A stretch of 33,436 bases of DNA from an uncultured Bacteroides sp. (GTDB taxonomy: Bacteria; Bacteroidota; Bacteroidia; Bacteroidales; Bacteroidaceae). The notes below the pieces were generated by a model. That model was not told where the DNA came from and did not search any database. It worked only from the letters and a program-made list of their open reading frames with translations. Positions 16,872-25,892 of this stretch are shown in pieces; the stretch's first letter is position 1; every line of letters starts with the position of its first letter. Position numbers and translations under genes: made by a program. The stretch is from contig CAMAFR010000028.1 in assembly GCA_945833835.1 (NCBI GenBank), positions 1 to 33,436 on the forward strand, in the 5' to 3' direction.

Positions 16872-17252
16872 TCACTTTTTCTGCTTCCACAGACCGTGCA
16901 GGTTGCAGTAGGCGCGTGCGCTCACCTCCTGGGCCGTGGTCTTGAAGTGCGCCACGGGCCTGTCACCCGGCTGCAGGTAGCGACGCTGCACCCCGTCTGT
17001 GCCCGCCAACTCTATCCACTGGATGTAATGCTCGGCCTGCATGGGGTGCGCCACGCTGCCCACCGTCACGACATACCCGCCTTCCTCGGCCTGCACCACC
17101 GGCACATGCTTTTCGGCGGCGGCTTCTGTCTCCTGCTCCTCCATGCGGTCCATCGGCTGTCCGCAACAATGCAGGGTCCCGGCCCCGCCTTGCACCACCT
17201 CGACAATGGCGCCACACACCGCACAACGATACACTTCATACTGTTTTGACAT
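16872..17252 (-). CDS. dfx: Desulfoferrodoxin / class II superoxide reductase (126 aa)
   Basis: Reduces superoxide to hydrogen peroxide without producing oxygen, a typical anaerobe defence enzyme. The N-terminal desulforedoxin-type iron site has C10, C13 (RCAVCG) and C29, C30 (HCCG). The catalytic non-haem iron centre has E47 and H49 (EKHVPVV), H69 (SVAHPM), H75 (AEHYIQW), C116 and H119 (YCNLHGLW). All ligands are present and length is typical. It has an unusually strong ribosome site (AGGAGG, 5 nt before ATG). It lies 74 nt after the alpha-2-macroglobulin-like gene and 109 nt before the M28 gene, which has its own promoter. Confidence 0.95.
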   Translation of the reverse strand: MSKQYEVYRCAVCGAIVEVVQGGAGTLHCCGQPMDRMEEQETEAAAEKHVPVVQAEEGGYVVTVGSVAHPMQAEHYIQWIELAGTDGVQRRYLQPGDRPVAHFKTTAQEVSARAYCNLHGLWKQKK

Positions 17253-17253
17253 A

Positions 17254-17297
17254 GTAACCTCCTTTTCTCCAGGCTTTAGTTTCTGGCACCTGGTTAC
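17254..17297 (-). promoter_or_regulatory. Possible structured leader of dfx masking its Shine-Dalgarno
   Basis: On the minus strand GTAACC (17297-17292) can pair with GGTTAC (17259-17254), which directly follows and overlaps the AGGAGG ribosome site; alternatively CCAGG (17293-17289) pairs with CCTGG (17273-17269), sharing two bases. The two pairings could be mutually exclusive. No TAnnTTTG box is seen. Speculative. Confidence 0.3.
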
Positions 17298-17326
17298 CTA
17301 TATAACGCTGGCCGGCGGCAAAATGT

Positions 17327-20300
17327 TCACTCCTTTCGTTCTTCCACGGTCAGCCGTCCGCCAGCCGTGTGTCCGGTGTACTCGGGCGCATAAGCCGACT
17401 GCACCACGGCGGCTCCGGCCACATACCGGCCACTGCGGTCGAGGAACACGTCGTATTCCAGCACGTGCGTCCCCTTGCGCAGCTTGTCCATGAAGAAGAG
17501 GGTCGATGCGTCACGCACCATCCGGTAGTAGCCGGTGGTGGACGTCGCCCGATAGCCCGACAAGGGGTCTGCCGGTTCCAGGCAGGCAGCCCGTTCGTCC
17601 CTCAGCTGCACGAAATCCATGTCACGGTCGGCAGTGACCCGCAGCCTTACCGTCAGGCGGTCGCCTACCTGCAAGCGGGTACCGGCGGTCACCTGTTCGG
17701 TCCCCCGCCAGTATTCGCGGACCAGGTGCAGCCCGTTGCCTGCATCCGGGCGCACTTGGTCCATGTCCTCCCAATAGCGGAGATAGACATTGCCCCAGCC
17801 GGTGCCCGTGCCCTGCCGTGTCACCTGCAAGGTGCCTGCCTGGGCCTCCCCACCGGTCCATGTGCGACGCACATACCCCCGTGCGTCTGCCGGTGTCTCC
17901 AGTGTCCGGCCGTCCATCACTGCCACCAGCCGGCCTTCTTGCTCCAACGGGTCGCCGCTGCCCAGCGAGAGGAAGGCATACACCGCATCGGCCGTGGCCA
18001 CCGGACTCTCCCAGGCCTGTACCTGCTTTTGCCGGAACAGCCACAGCCTCATCCCGTCGAGCAGCTCCGGGTCGGGGGCAATGCGCCAGATAGCTTCCAT
18101 GGCCGCCACCTGTGTAGGGATGCGGCCACTCTCCCATGTGTAGTCTGCTCTCGGGGTATCATAGCCATAACCCGTCCCGGCGGTGCCGGTCAGGTATTCC
18201 TTCAACGACCGTACCCACTCGGCGGCCTGTGCCGGCCTTCCGGCCTCTTGCAGCACCGTGGCCATCATGGCCTTCTCGCGGAGGGTGCATCCGGCCGGAT
18301 GCCGCTCCCACTCCTTCAGGAAGAAGTCGTTCGCCTGCCGGTCTGCCACCTGCCTCAGCGAGGGGTCTACCGCACAGAGATACAGGTAGTGCAGGATGGA
18401 CCCAGCGGGCCGGTTGCCAGAGGGTTCCTTTTTCCTGCTGCGATATTCCTCGCCGACCCACTGTTTCAGGAACCCGAAGGCACGGTGGTACATGGCCTCC
18501 ACCTCGGGCTCCAACGGCAGGCCCAAAGCGCGCAGGCGTGCCAACAGCCCTGTCATGCGGAGGGTCATGTACCGGTTGCCCGCCATGCCCTTGTACCAGC
18601 TCCATGCGCCATCTGGCTGCTGCAACTCGCACAGACGGCGGACGGCCTCCTGCCGGTGGGTCTGCCAGGTGGCTGTCTCTAACAGCAACGCCAGCCGGCG
18701 CAGGCGTTGCGTCTCTTCGCGCGCCTCGTCCTGCCAGGGGGTCTCCTCCAGCAGCAGGTCTTTCAGGTCCTGACGCTGCTCCAGCTGCCCCCACCCGGCC
18801 TCGTCTGTCCCGGCCCGGTGCCGTTCGGCTTCCAGCAGGCTGCCGATGCGCGGATGTGCCTCCACCACCGCCTGCGCCAGTCTTCCGGCATAATAGGCGG
18901 TCATCCAAGCCAGGGCATCGTCTGTCTGGGGCTGCCCGATGACCGGCAGCGCCTGCACCACCTGCCATGCTGGGTGTGCGGTCAGTTCCAGCGTCAGCCT
19001 CCGTTCGGCTGGAGCGCGGCGCGACAGCTCCTTCAGGTCTACCGTCACCGGTCCGGCTGCCGTCACCCGGAAAGTGGCTGTTTCCGTCACGGGTTGCCGG
19101 TCGGTCAGTACCGGCAACCAGCGTTGCTCACCATCGCTGCACGTGCCGGCGTCCGCCCACAGTCTGCACACCAGCAGGTCGTGTCCTTCCGGTATGCGAC
19201 ACTCAAAGCGGAGCAGTCCGGTAGCACCTCCCGCCACTTTAAACGGACGCATCCATCGGCCCAGCACCCGTTCCGTCGCCGGGTCTTTGAGTTCCATATA
19301 GGCTTTGCCGCTCCTCGCCTGTTGCGACTGGTTGGCCAGCGAGGCGGCCATCACGGCCTTGTCGCCCCGACGCACAAAGCGCGGCAGGTTGGGTTGCAGC
19401 ATCAGCTCCTTTTGGGTCACGGCGATGGCCGTCAGCTGTCCGTGCCGCATCCCGGCGGTATGGGCCCACCCGATGAAGCGCCAACGGGTCAAGGCATCGG
19501 GCACCGTAAAGGTGACAACAGCTGTACCCGCCGAGTCGGTACGCAGCCAGGGTGAGAAGAAAGCGGTCTCTGCCAGACGGGTACGGACAGGGGGAACCGC
19601 CACCTCCGGCACGCCGGCATCGGCACGCGCGGTGGCCGCCGCCTTCATCATCGGCATCATAGCCGGCGCATTGGCCATCTCTATCCGGACATCGGGCCAC
19701 CCCAAGGAGGAGCCGTACAGGCGGCTGTAGTCACCGTCCTCCTGCAACCGCAGCCCATCGCCGATAGGCTCATACGGGAAGTCGGACACCGTCATGCCTC
19801 CCCTGCGGCCTCCGTGGACCGTGGCCCAGACGTAGGGCACCTCTCGGGGGAAGTCCAACGAGAAGAAAGGCCGGTAGGGCAGCAGCTCGTCCAGCGCCGC
19901 ATCATAGAGGGTGGCCATCAGGGCTGCCCGCACCGGTTGTCCGGCCGTGTCCGTCACCTGCAACCGCCACTCTTCCGCCGCGCCCGGCTGCAGGCGGTCA
20001 CGGAACGTTGCCCATTTCAGCGACAGCCGTTTGTCGGGACGTGCCCGCAGGATACGGGCATCGTGCCGGTACAGCTGCCCTTGCTTGACAAACGCCAGAT
20101 GGACGGTTACCCCATCGCCATAGGCTTCCTGATAGGAGAGGCGGAACGTCTGCAGCTCATCGTCGAGCGACAGCCGCCGCGACTCAATGCGCCGGTCGCC
20201 GCTGTAAATGTCCATCAGCAGATACACATCGTGCAGGGTGGTACCGACATACAGGGTGACCGGTGCGTCGGCCGAGAACTCCTGCCCGTCCTGCCAGAAC

Positions 20301-22843
20301 CAGGCATCGGTGGCATACGGCACCCGACCGTCGGCAGCAGCAAACAGCACAAAGTCCTGTTCGGCGGTGCAGGAGCGTCCCTGCCCGTCGGTGGCGGACA
20401 GCTCCAGCCGATAACGTCCGGAAGGCAGTGACGCCCAGTCGGAGGGGACCAACGGCTGCTGTGCCTGTACGGTCCCTTTCCGGCGTTCGGCACCCGGTTG
20501 TCCGGCGGCATCCAAGGTCCTGACACGATAGTCCACCATGGTCCCGACAGGCTCTCCCCGAAGGTTCACCGCCCGGAACATAAGTTCGGGCAACCGTTCT
20601 TTCTGCACGACCTCGGGCAAGTGCTCCACCAGCAGCCCCATGGACACGCGCCCGGCAGGCAAGTCCAGTACCGCTTGCCGGGTCTCACCGGCCATGTCGG
20701 TCACATCCGCCTCCATGCGGTACATGCAATACTGCCCTGCGGACAACCGCTCGGGGGCGGTCAGCACGACCTTCACGGTGAATTTCCCGTCCGCATCGGT
20801 CTGTCCCTCTCCTTCCTGCAAGGGTGCCTTGTCACCGCCCATCGGCCGGAACCAGCTCCGTTCCGTCCGTGTCAGGCGCCAGCGGACGTTGGCCGCACGT
20901 ACCGGCACACCGGCCAGCATCCGGGCCACAGCCGTCAGCCCAACGGTGTCACCCGGCGCATAGGTCGCTACCGCAGGTGTGAACGTCACCTCGAACGTAG
21001 GCCGTCGGTATTCCTCCACCCGGATAGCTGTCTGCCCGCCTTCGGTCGTCAGCCGGTAGGTACCGGGACGCAAGGTCTTCGGCAGGACAAATTCGGTAGC
21101 CCACACTCCCCATTCATCGGTCCTCACCGTCTGTTGTGCCAGCTCGCCCGTTTCAGAGAGCAGCCGCACCGTCTGCCGCACGTCGCCGGCCACCGCCACC
21201 GAGTCTGCCAGCTGCCGGAACACCGTGCCGGACACACGGACCGTCTGTCCGGCACGGTACAGCCCGCGGTCGGTAAACAGGGCTTGCCGCTGCCGCCACG
21301 AAGGGGGCCGGCGATTCCGCAAAGGCGTGGCTCCCTCCAGACGCGCCAACGGCATGTAGTCGCAACCCGGCACACGCGCGTTCATCCATCGGGGAGCTCC
21401 ATGCGTGTTCGCCAGCAGGCAAGTACCATCTTGGCCAGTGGCCCATTCCTGTTGCAGGCGGTATCCCTTGCCTTGAGCGACATAGACCGCCAGCGAGGCA
21501 CCTGGCACCGGATGTCCCGTCAGCTTGTCCATCACCGTATATTCCTTATGGCCGGTGTCTACGGGCAACGACAAGACCTCGTAGGGCGACACATACACCA
21601 GCTGGCAGGCGGCAGAGGCCGGATACCCTTTCGGCACCTGCCGCAGGACATAGATGCCGGCTTCGGGCAGGCGCAGGTGCAGCACCGTGTCCCGGTAACG
21701 GAAATCGGCGACAGGCTCCAGCGGATAGTAGGCCGACGTGACTTTACGGCCTCGCCTGTCATAGAGTTTACGGGCAGGCCTGTCGTGCAGCTGTGCCGAG
21801 GCCGGAGTGGCCTCCAGCCGATACATTTCGAGGGTCAGCCCTGGCAGGTTGGCAAAACGCACCTTTACCGCTACCGTCTGCTGGGGGTAGACAAACGGCA
21901 GTTCCACACTGAGTCCGGGGCGGGTGGCAAAACGTTTGCAACGCTTCAGCAGCCCGGCCCCCTCGCCGGTGCCACACCGTTCCAGTCCTTTGTCGGCCGC
22001 CGCTACCGCTTTGGCCCGCTCGTCGTGCCGCAAGTACCATTCGGCCAGCTTGAGGTAAGCGTCGGCCTCTACCGGCAATCCGGCTGCCTGCCGGGCCAGT
22101 TCCGTCAGTTGCCGTTCGGCCTCCTCATCGGTCAGACCGTATCCGCGCAGGTGTCCCATGCGGTCCAGCCGGAACCACAGCTGGGCCTCCCGGGTCAGCA
22201 AGGCCGCCGTGCGGTTTCCTTCCGCCTCGTAACAGGCCGCCAGCCCGTCATACAAGTCCCAGCAGGCCTTCAGTGCCTTCGGCCGGTCGGCCCACGGGGT
22301 GGCTCCCGACAGCCGGTGGATGGCATGCCGCACCAGCAGGTCGTAGAGGTTGTCATCAAAAAAGTGTTGGCTGAGTTTTCCGCCGCAGGTCATGGGGCGG
22401 TAATCACTGGCCGGCGTGCGTCGCAAGGCAGCACGCGCCTCTACCGATTTCCGGAAATGGCGCAAGGCGGCATCGGTGTCTTTGTCAGGACCCTCCAGCC
22501 ACCATCCGCCCACAATCCCTTCCAGTACGGCACGGGCCACCGTATCCGTTTCTGCCGCTGCCCACGCCTCCAGTCCAGCACGGGCGGCCGGCAGGCTGTC
22601 GGGCTGCAACCACGCCTGCTGCTCGGCGGTCACCACCACGGCTTTCATCAGTTGGGGCAGGCAACGCTCCGCCCTGGCTTTGTCACGGATGCGGGCCACC
22701 ACCTCCAGCACTGAGGCCGGCAGGTCCTTCTGCCGCAAGGTTTCCACTTCTTTCCACAGGTGTTCATAAGTCTGTGCATATCCGTGGACAGCCCAGACGG
22801 CCCAGCACAGGACGCACGCAACGAATAATCTGATTTGTTTCAT
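17327..22843 (-). CDS. Alpha-2-macroglobulin-like giant envelope protein without thioester (1838 aa)
   Basis: Large exported protein of the bacterial alpha-2-macroglobulin family, thought to trap or inhibit proteases in the periplasm or at the surface. Signal peptide about 1-23 (ending GYA-Q). Residues about 30-300 look like a helical, repeat-type N-terminal region; a macroglobulin MG2 module near 515-610 has the typical DRGLYRAGQTVRVSGTVF; the A2M module near 1090-1180 has FFSPWLRTDSAGTAVVTFTV and ALTRWRFIGWAHT; residues about 1290-1600 form the toroid (TED-like) domain. The thioester CxEQ expected there is absent (the region reads LPVIGQPQTDDALAWM). In this respect it resembles thioester-less YfaS-type proteins. 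The DNA is markedly GC-rich. Confidence 0.9.
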   Translation of the reverse strand: MKQIRLFVACVLCWAVWAVHGYAQTYEHLWKEVETLRQKDLPASVLEVVARIRDKARAERCLPQLMKAVVVTAEQQAWLQPDSLPAARAGLEAWAAAETDTVARAVLEGIVGGWWLEGPDKDTDAALRHFRKSVEARAALRRTPASDYRPMTCGGKLSQHFFDDNLYDLLVRHAIHRLSGATPWADRPKALKACWDLYDGLAACYEAEGNRTAALLTREAQLWFRLDRMGHLRGYGLTDEEAERQLTELARQAAGLPVEADAYLKLAEWYLRHDERAKAVAAADKGLERCGTGEGAGLLKRCKRFATRPGLSVELPFVYPQQTVAVKVRFANLPGLTLEMYRLEATPASAQLHDRPARKLYDRRGRKVTSAYYPLEPVADFRYRDTVLHLRLPEAGIYVLRQVPKGYPASAACQLVYVSPYEVLSLPVDTGHKEYTVMDKLTGHPVPGASLAVYVAQGKGYRLQQEWATGQDGTCLLANTHGAPRWMNARVPGCDYMPLARLEGATPLRNRRPPSWRQRQALFTDRGLYRAGQTVRVSGTVFRQLADSVAVAGDVRQTVRLLSETGELAQQTVRTDEWGVWATEFVLPKTLRPGTYRLTTEGGQTAIRVEEYRRPTFEVTFTPAVATYAPGDTVGLTAVARMLAGVPVRAANVRWRLTRTERSWFRPMGGDKAPLQEGEGQTDADGKFTVKVVLTAPERLSAGQYCMYRMEADVTDMAGETRQAVLDLPAGRVSMGLLVEHLPEVVQKERLPELMFRAVNLRGEPVGTMVDYRVRTLDAAGQPGAERRKGTVQAQQPLVPSDWASLPSGRYRLELSATDGQGRSCTAEQDFVLFAAADGRVPYATDAWFWQDGQEFSADAPVTLYVGTTLHDVYLLMDIYSGDRRIESRRLSLDDELQTFRLSYQEAYGDGVTVHLAFVKQGQLYRHDARILRARPDKRLSLKWATFRDRLQPGAAEEWRLQVTDTAGQPVRAALMATLYDAALDELLPYRPFFSLDFPREVPYVWATVHGGRRGGMTVSDFPYEPIGDGLRLQEDGDYSRLYGSSLGWPDVRIEMANAPAMMPMMKAAATARADAGVPEVAVPPVRTRLAETAFFSPWLRTDSAGTAVVTFTVPDALTRWRFIGWAHTAGMRHGQLTAIAVTQKELMLQPNLPRFVRRGDKAVMAASLANQSQQARSGKAYMELKDPATERVLGRWMRPFKVAGGATGLLRFECRIPEGHDLLVCRLWADAGTCSDGEQRWLPVLTDRQPVTETATFRVTAAGPVTVDLKELSRRAPAERRLTLELTAHPAWQVVQALPVIGQPQTDDALAWMTAYYAGRLAQAVVEAHPRIGSLLEAERHRAGTDEAGWGQLEQRQDLKDLLLEETPWQDEAREETQRLRRLALLLETATWQTHRQEAVRRLCELQQPDGAWSWYKGMAGNRYMTLRMTGLLARLRALGLPLEPEVEAMYHRAFGFLKQWVGEEYRSRKKEPSGNRPAGSILHYLYLCAVDPSLRQVADRQANDFFLKEWERHPAGCTLREKAMMATVLQEAGRPAQAAEWVRSLKEYLTGTAGTGYGYDTPRADYTWESGRIPTQVAAMEAIWRIAPDPELLDGMRLWLFRQKQVQAWESPVATADAVYAFLSLGSGDPLEQEGRLVAVMDGRTLETPADARGYVRRTWTGGEAQAGTLQVTRQGTGTGWGNVYLRYWEDMDQVRPDAGNGLHLVREYWRGTEQVTAGTRLQVGDRLTVRLRVTADRDMDFVQLRDERAACLEPADPLSGYRATSTTGYYRMVRDASTLFFMDKLRKGTHVLEYDVFLDRSGRYVAGAAVVQSAYAPEYTGHTAGGRLTVEERKE

Positions 22844-22964
22844 AAACTGTTCCTTTCACCGATAGGTTCAACTGTTGTTCGGTAAAGAAACAATTTATCG
22901 GACAAGAAATGGCAAAAACCGGCTTAAAAGATGCAAAAAGCGGAGGGACGAGGGGGGACGGCTC

Positions 22965-23654
22965 TCAGAGCTTCCCCTCGTCGGCATAGCTGAAATAAGC
23001 CCCGTCGGTCACTATCACATGGTCCAGCAGATGGATGTCCATGGTCTGGGCAGCCTGCTGCACTGCGCGTGTCAGCCGGTTGTCTTGTTCGGACGGACGT
23101 ATATTGCCCGACGGATGGTTGTGGCACAGCACCAAAGACGTGGCCCGCTTGAGCAATGCCTCGCGCAAGATGCAGCGGACATCGACCAGCGTACCGGCCA
23201 GCCCTCCCTGACTGATGCGCACTGGCTGGATGAGCCGCGCCGACTGGTTGAGCAGCAACACCCAACACTCCTCCACCGGCAGGTCGCACATCAGCGGATG
23301 GAAAAACGCATAGATGTCGCGCGAGCAACGGACAGTCAGCCGATCGGAAGGATCTTCTTCCTTCCTACGGCGGCCCAGCTCAGAAGCGGCCAGGATGGTG
23401 ACGGCCTTGGCCGGGCCGATGCCCTTGAAACTGCACAGTTCCTCCACACTGCACCTGCCCAGCTCGCTCAGGCTGTTGTGATAGCGGTCGAGCACTTTGC
23501 GCATCAGTCCGACGGCCGAATCCTCGGTACTGCCCGATCCTACCAAGATGGCCAGCAGCTCGGCGTTGCTCAATGCGGCAGGGCCGTGTTGCAGCATTTT
23601 CTCGCGCGGACGGTCTTCCTCCGCCCACTGATGGATAGAGAGCCGCCCCGTCAT
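22965..23654 (-). CDS. radC: RadC-family JAMM protein (229 aa)
   Basis: Full-length member of the RadC family, with an N-terminal helix-hairpin-helix segment (CSFKGIGPAKAVTILAASEL, about residues 71-90) and a C-terminal JAB1/MPN metalloprotease-like domain carrying the zinc motif HNHPSGNIRPSEQD. Despite the name, a direct role in DNA repair is not established for the family. Its ATG overlaps the stop of the glycosyltransferase by 4 nt, so it is the third gene of a proB - glycosyltransferase - radC operon. The long 121-nt gap to the next gene suggests the operon ends here, although no clear terminator is visible. Confidence 0.92.
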   Translation of the reverse strand: MTGRLSIHQWAEEDRPREKMLQHGPAALSNAELLAILVGSGSTEDSAVGLMRKVLDRYHNSLSELGRCSVEELCSFKGIGPAKAVTILAASELGRRRKEEDPSDRLTVRCSRDIYAFFHPLMCDLPVEECWVLLLNQSARLIQPVRISQGGLAGTLVDVRCILREALLKRATSLVLCHNHPSGNIRPSEQDNRLTRAVQQAAQTMDIHLLDHVIVTDGAYFSYADEGKL

Positions 23655-24646
23655 TGGTAGAAATTCTTTTCAAACGCCGCAAAGGCATCCTTGTGCAGGA
23701 TGCACCGTTTCCACCACGCCCGCAAAAAACCGGTGCCATAGCCCGTCAGCTGTATGAAAGCCGCCACGACAGCAAGGGCACCGATGGACAGGCTGCGGTT
23801 AGAGCGCGACGCGTCGGCAAAAATGAGGATACAGAAAAGTGCTGGAGCCCACCAGCACCAGGCACATACCACCGCACCGGCCAGCATCAGCGCCATGCCC
23901 ACCGTGAACAGGGCGGGCAGCAGATGGACCGGCTTGAGCGATTCGGGATATTTCTTATAGAGATTGATACGGGCGATACCCGAATTGTGTACCTGCTTGA
24001 AGAATTTTCGGAGGTCGGTGCGGCGTTTGTGCCACACCCATGCCTCGGGAAACAGCCGGCAACGGTAGCCTCCCTTGAAAATACGGATACTGAAATCAAT
24101 GTCTTCACCGAAACGCATGTCGGAGAAACCGCCCAACGCCCGATACACCTCGGCCCGCACGCCCATGTTGAAACTGCGGGGATAAAATTTGTCCATCTTC
24201 CGCTTTCCTCCCCGGATGCCGCCGGTCGTAAAAAACGAGGTCATGGCATAATTGATGGCTTTCTGGACAGGGGTGAAAGAGTCGTGGGCACGGTCGGGGC
24301 CGCCGAAGGCATCGGCAGGCTCCCGCCGCAATTCCGCTTCGATGGCCGCCAGGTAACCGGGCGGCAGCACACAGTCGGAATCCAGGATGAGCAGGTAGTC
24401 GCCGTTGCTGCGCTCGGCTCCGTAGTTACGTGACCTACCCGGTCCCGAATTGGTCTTCATATAATAATGTAGGTCCAGCCGCCGGCGGTAACGCTGCACC
24501 ACCTCTTCGCAGGGGACCGCCGAACCGTCCTCGACCACTATCACTTCAAAATCGGTGAAACTTTGTCCGGACAGACTCTCCAACAACTCGTCCACTTCGT
24601 CCGGACGGTTGTACACGGGGATAATGACAGAATAACGCATAGGCAA
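23651..24646 (-). CDS. Family 2 glycosyltransferase with C-terminal membrane helices (331 aa)
   Basis: Inverting GT-A-fold enzyme that transfers a sugar from a nucleotide-activated donor. The N-terminus YSVIIPVYNRPDEVDELLES is classic GT2; the metal-binding DxD is DSD (89-91, LLILDSDCVLP); a likely catalytic acidic pair is ED (181-182, RFGEDIDFSIR). After the catalytic domain, about residues 241-277 and 287-303 are hydrophobic and should anchor the enzyme in the inner membrane. The acceptor is unknown; no polysaccharide cluster surrounds it. It starts 16 nt after proB and overlaps radC by 4 nt. Confidence 0.88.
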   Translation of the reverse strand: MPMRYSVIIPVYNRPDEVDELLESLSGQSFTDFEVIVVEDGSAVPCEEVVQRYRRRLDLHYYMKTNSGPGRSRNYGAERSNGDYLLILDSDCVLPPGYLAAIEAELRREPADAFGGPDRAHDSFTPVQKAINYAMTSFFTTGGIRGGKRKMDKFYPRSFNMGVRAEVYRALGGFSDMRFGEDIDFSIRIFKGGYRCRLFPEAWVWHKRRTDLRKFFKQVHNSGIARINLYKKYPESLKPVHLLPALFTVGMALMLAGAVVCAWCWWAPALFCILIFADASRSNRSLSIGALAVVAAFIQLTGYGTGFLRAWWKRCILHKDAFAAFEKNFYQ

Positions 24647-24662
24647 ACGGGGTCAAGAGGCA

Positions 24663-25745
24663 TTATTCCAGATACAGGTAGTCATAGTGCACCAACGGAC
24701 GCTGTCCGTGCTGCCCCATCAGCTCACGGGCTTCTTCCGAACCGACACTGACACGCCCTACCCCGATGTTCCGTCCGCGGGGGTCCACCAGGCAGACAAT
24801 GTCATCCTTCTCGAACTCCCCCTCGATGCGCACCACGCCCACGGGCAGCAGGCTGACCGCCTTCTTCCCCTTGAGCATCTTCACGGCCCCTTCGTTCAAA
24901 TGCAGCTCGCCCTTGGCGAAACCGCCGCTGTGGGCAATCCATTTCTTGACGCTCGACACGTCTTCACGGGCCGGTACAAAACGGGTACAGACCGTCTCTT
25001 CGGGATGGCGCAACAAATCGAGCAGGATATTGTCTCTCTTGCCGTTGGCGATGATGACCGTAATGCCCTCATCGGCCACCTTACGGGCGATGGAAGTCTT
25101 CGTCAGCATACCGCCCCTCCCGAAGCCCGACTTCTCTGTCTGGATATAGTCGGACAAGTCCTTGCCCGGCTCCACCACCCGGATGACCGATGTCCCCGGC
25201 TTGGAGGGAGCGCCATTATAAATGCCGTCTATGTTACTCAGGATAATCAGTGCCTCCATGTCCATCATCGAGGCAATCATGCCCGACAGCTCGTCGTTGT
25301 CGGTAAACATCAGCTCGGTGACCGACACCGTATCGTTCTCGTTGACGATAGGGATGACACCCGCCTCCAGCATCACGCGCATGCAGTTGCGCTGGTTCAG
25401 GTAGTGGCGGCGTGTCCCGAAATTCTCTTTCGTGGTGAGCACCTGCCCCACGGTGATGCCGTGTTCGCGGAACAATTCGTAGTAACGGTTGATGAGCTTG
25501 GCCTGGCCGATGGCCGAAAACAGCTGCCGCTGGTCCACACTGTCCAATTTGCGTGACACCTTCAGTTCGCTCCGTCCCGAAGCCACCGCACCCGATGAAA
25601 TCAACACCACTTCCACTCCGGCCTTGCGGAGTTCGGCCAGCTGGTCTACCAGTGCCGACACACGGGTCACATCCAGCGTACCGTCGGTACGGGTCAGCAC
25701 ATTGCTGCCCACCTTGACGGCTATCTTCTTAAATTGAAAATCCAT
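24663..25745 (-). CDS. proB: Glutamate 5-kinase (360 aa)
   Basis: First step of proline synthesis: phosphorylates the gamma-carboxyl of glutamate. The amino-acid-kinase domain opens with KKIAVKVGSNVL and contains IPIVNENDTVSV, while a C-terminal PUA domain follows from about residue 270 (MLKGKKAVSLLPVGVVRI, then DPRGRNIGVGRVSVGSEEA). The start at 25745 fits the conserved N-terminus; an in-frame ATG at 25799 would add 18 residues and lie in the -7 box. proA is not in the window. First gene of the operon with the glycosyltransferase and radC. Confidence 0.95.
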   Translation of the reverse strand: MDFQFKKIAVKVGSNVLTRTDGTLDVTRVSALVDQLAELRKAGVEVVLISSGAVASGRSELKVSRKLDSVDQRQLFSAIGQAKLINRYYELFREHGITVGQVLTTKENFGTRRHYLNQRNCMRVMLEAGVIPIVNENDTVSVTELMFTDNDELSGMIASMMDMEALIILSNIDGIYNGAPSKPGTSVIRVVEPGKDLSDYIQTEKSGFGRGGMLTKTSIARKVADEGITVIIANGKRDNILLDLLRHPEETVCTRFVPAREDVSSVKKWIAHSGGFAKGELHLNEGAVKMLKGKKAVSLLPVGVVRIEGEFEKDDIVCLVDPRGRNIGVGRVSVGSEEARELMGQHGQRPLVHYDYLYLE

Positions 25746-25796
25746 AGTCTTTGTTTTAAATTTTACCAGAATACCTCCGGCACGCTTCTGCGCACA

Positions 25797-25804
25797 CAAA
25801 TATA
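25797..25804 (-). promoter_or_regulatory. proB operon -7 promoter element
   Basis: Minus-strand TATATTTG (25804-25797) matches TAnnTTTG and lies about 50 nt upstream of the proB ATG. The -33 region has no clear TTTG. Divergent to the DUF3667 promoter element only about 40 bp away. Confidence 0.5.
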
Positions 25805-25846
25805 GCTATTTATCGGTAAAGGACGTCTCTCTTCGGGATTTTTGTC

Positions 25847-25854
25847 TACTTTTG
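25847..25854 (+). promoter_or_regulatory. DUF3667 gene -7 promoter element
   Basis: TACTTTTG matches TAnnTTTG, 38 nt upstream of the ATG at 25893. It lies inside the longer in-frame reading frame that begins at 25842, which argues for the downstream start. Confidence 0.5.
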
Positions 25855-25892
25855 CATCCAAAAAGCAATCGTTTCATCTTTCAACATCCATT

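Noticed and set aside
19121..19141. C-S-D-G-E-Q in the alpha-2-macroglobulin-like protein as a possible thioester
   Set aside because: The thioester motif is CxEQ with one residue between C and E. Here there are three, and the site precedes the toroid domain.
20498..22714. 738-codon open frame on the plus strand antisense to the alpha-2-macroglobulin-like gene
   Set aside because: It is a mirror of a GC-rich coding gene whose codon bias suppresses stops on the opposite strand. The translation is low-complexity, rich in His, Arg, Gln and Pro, and shows no known motif.
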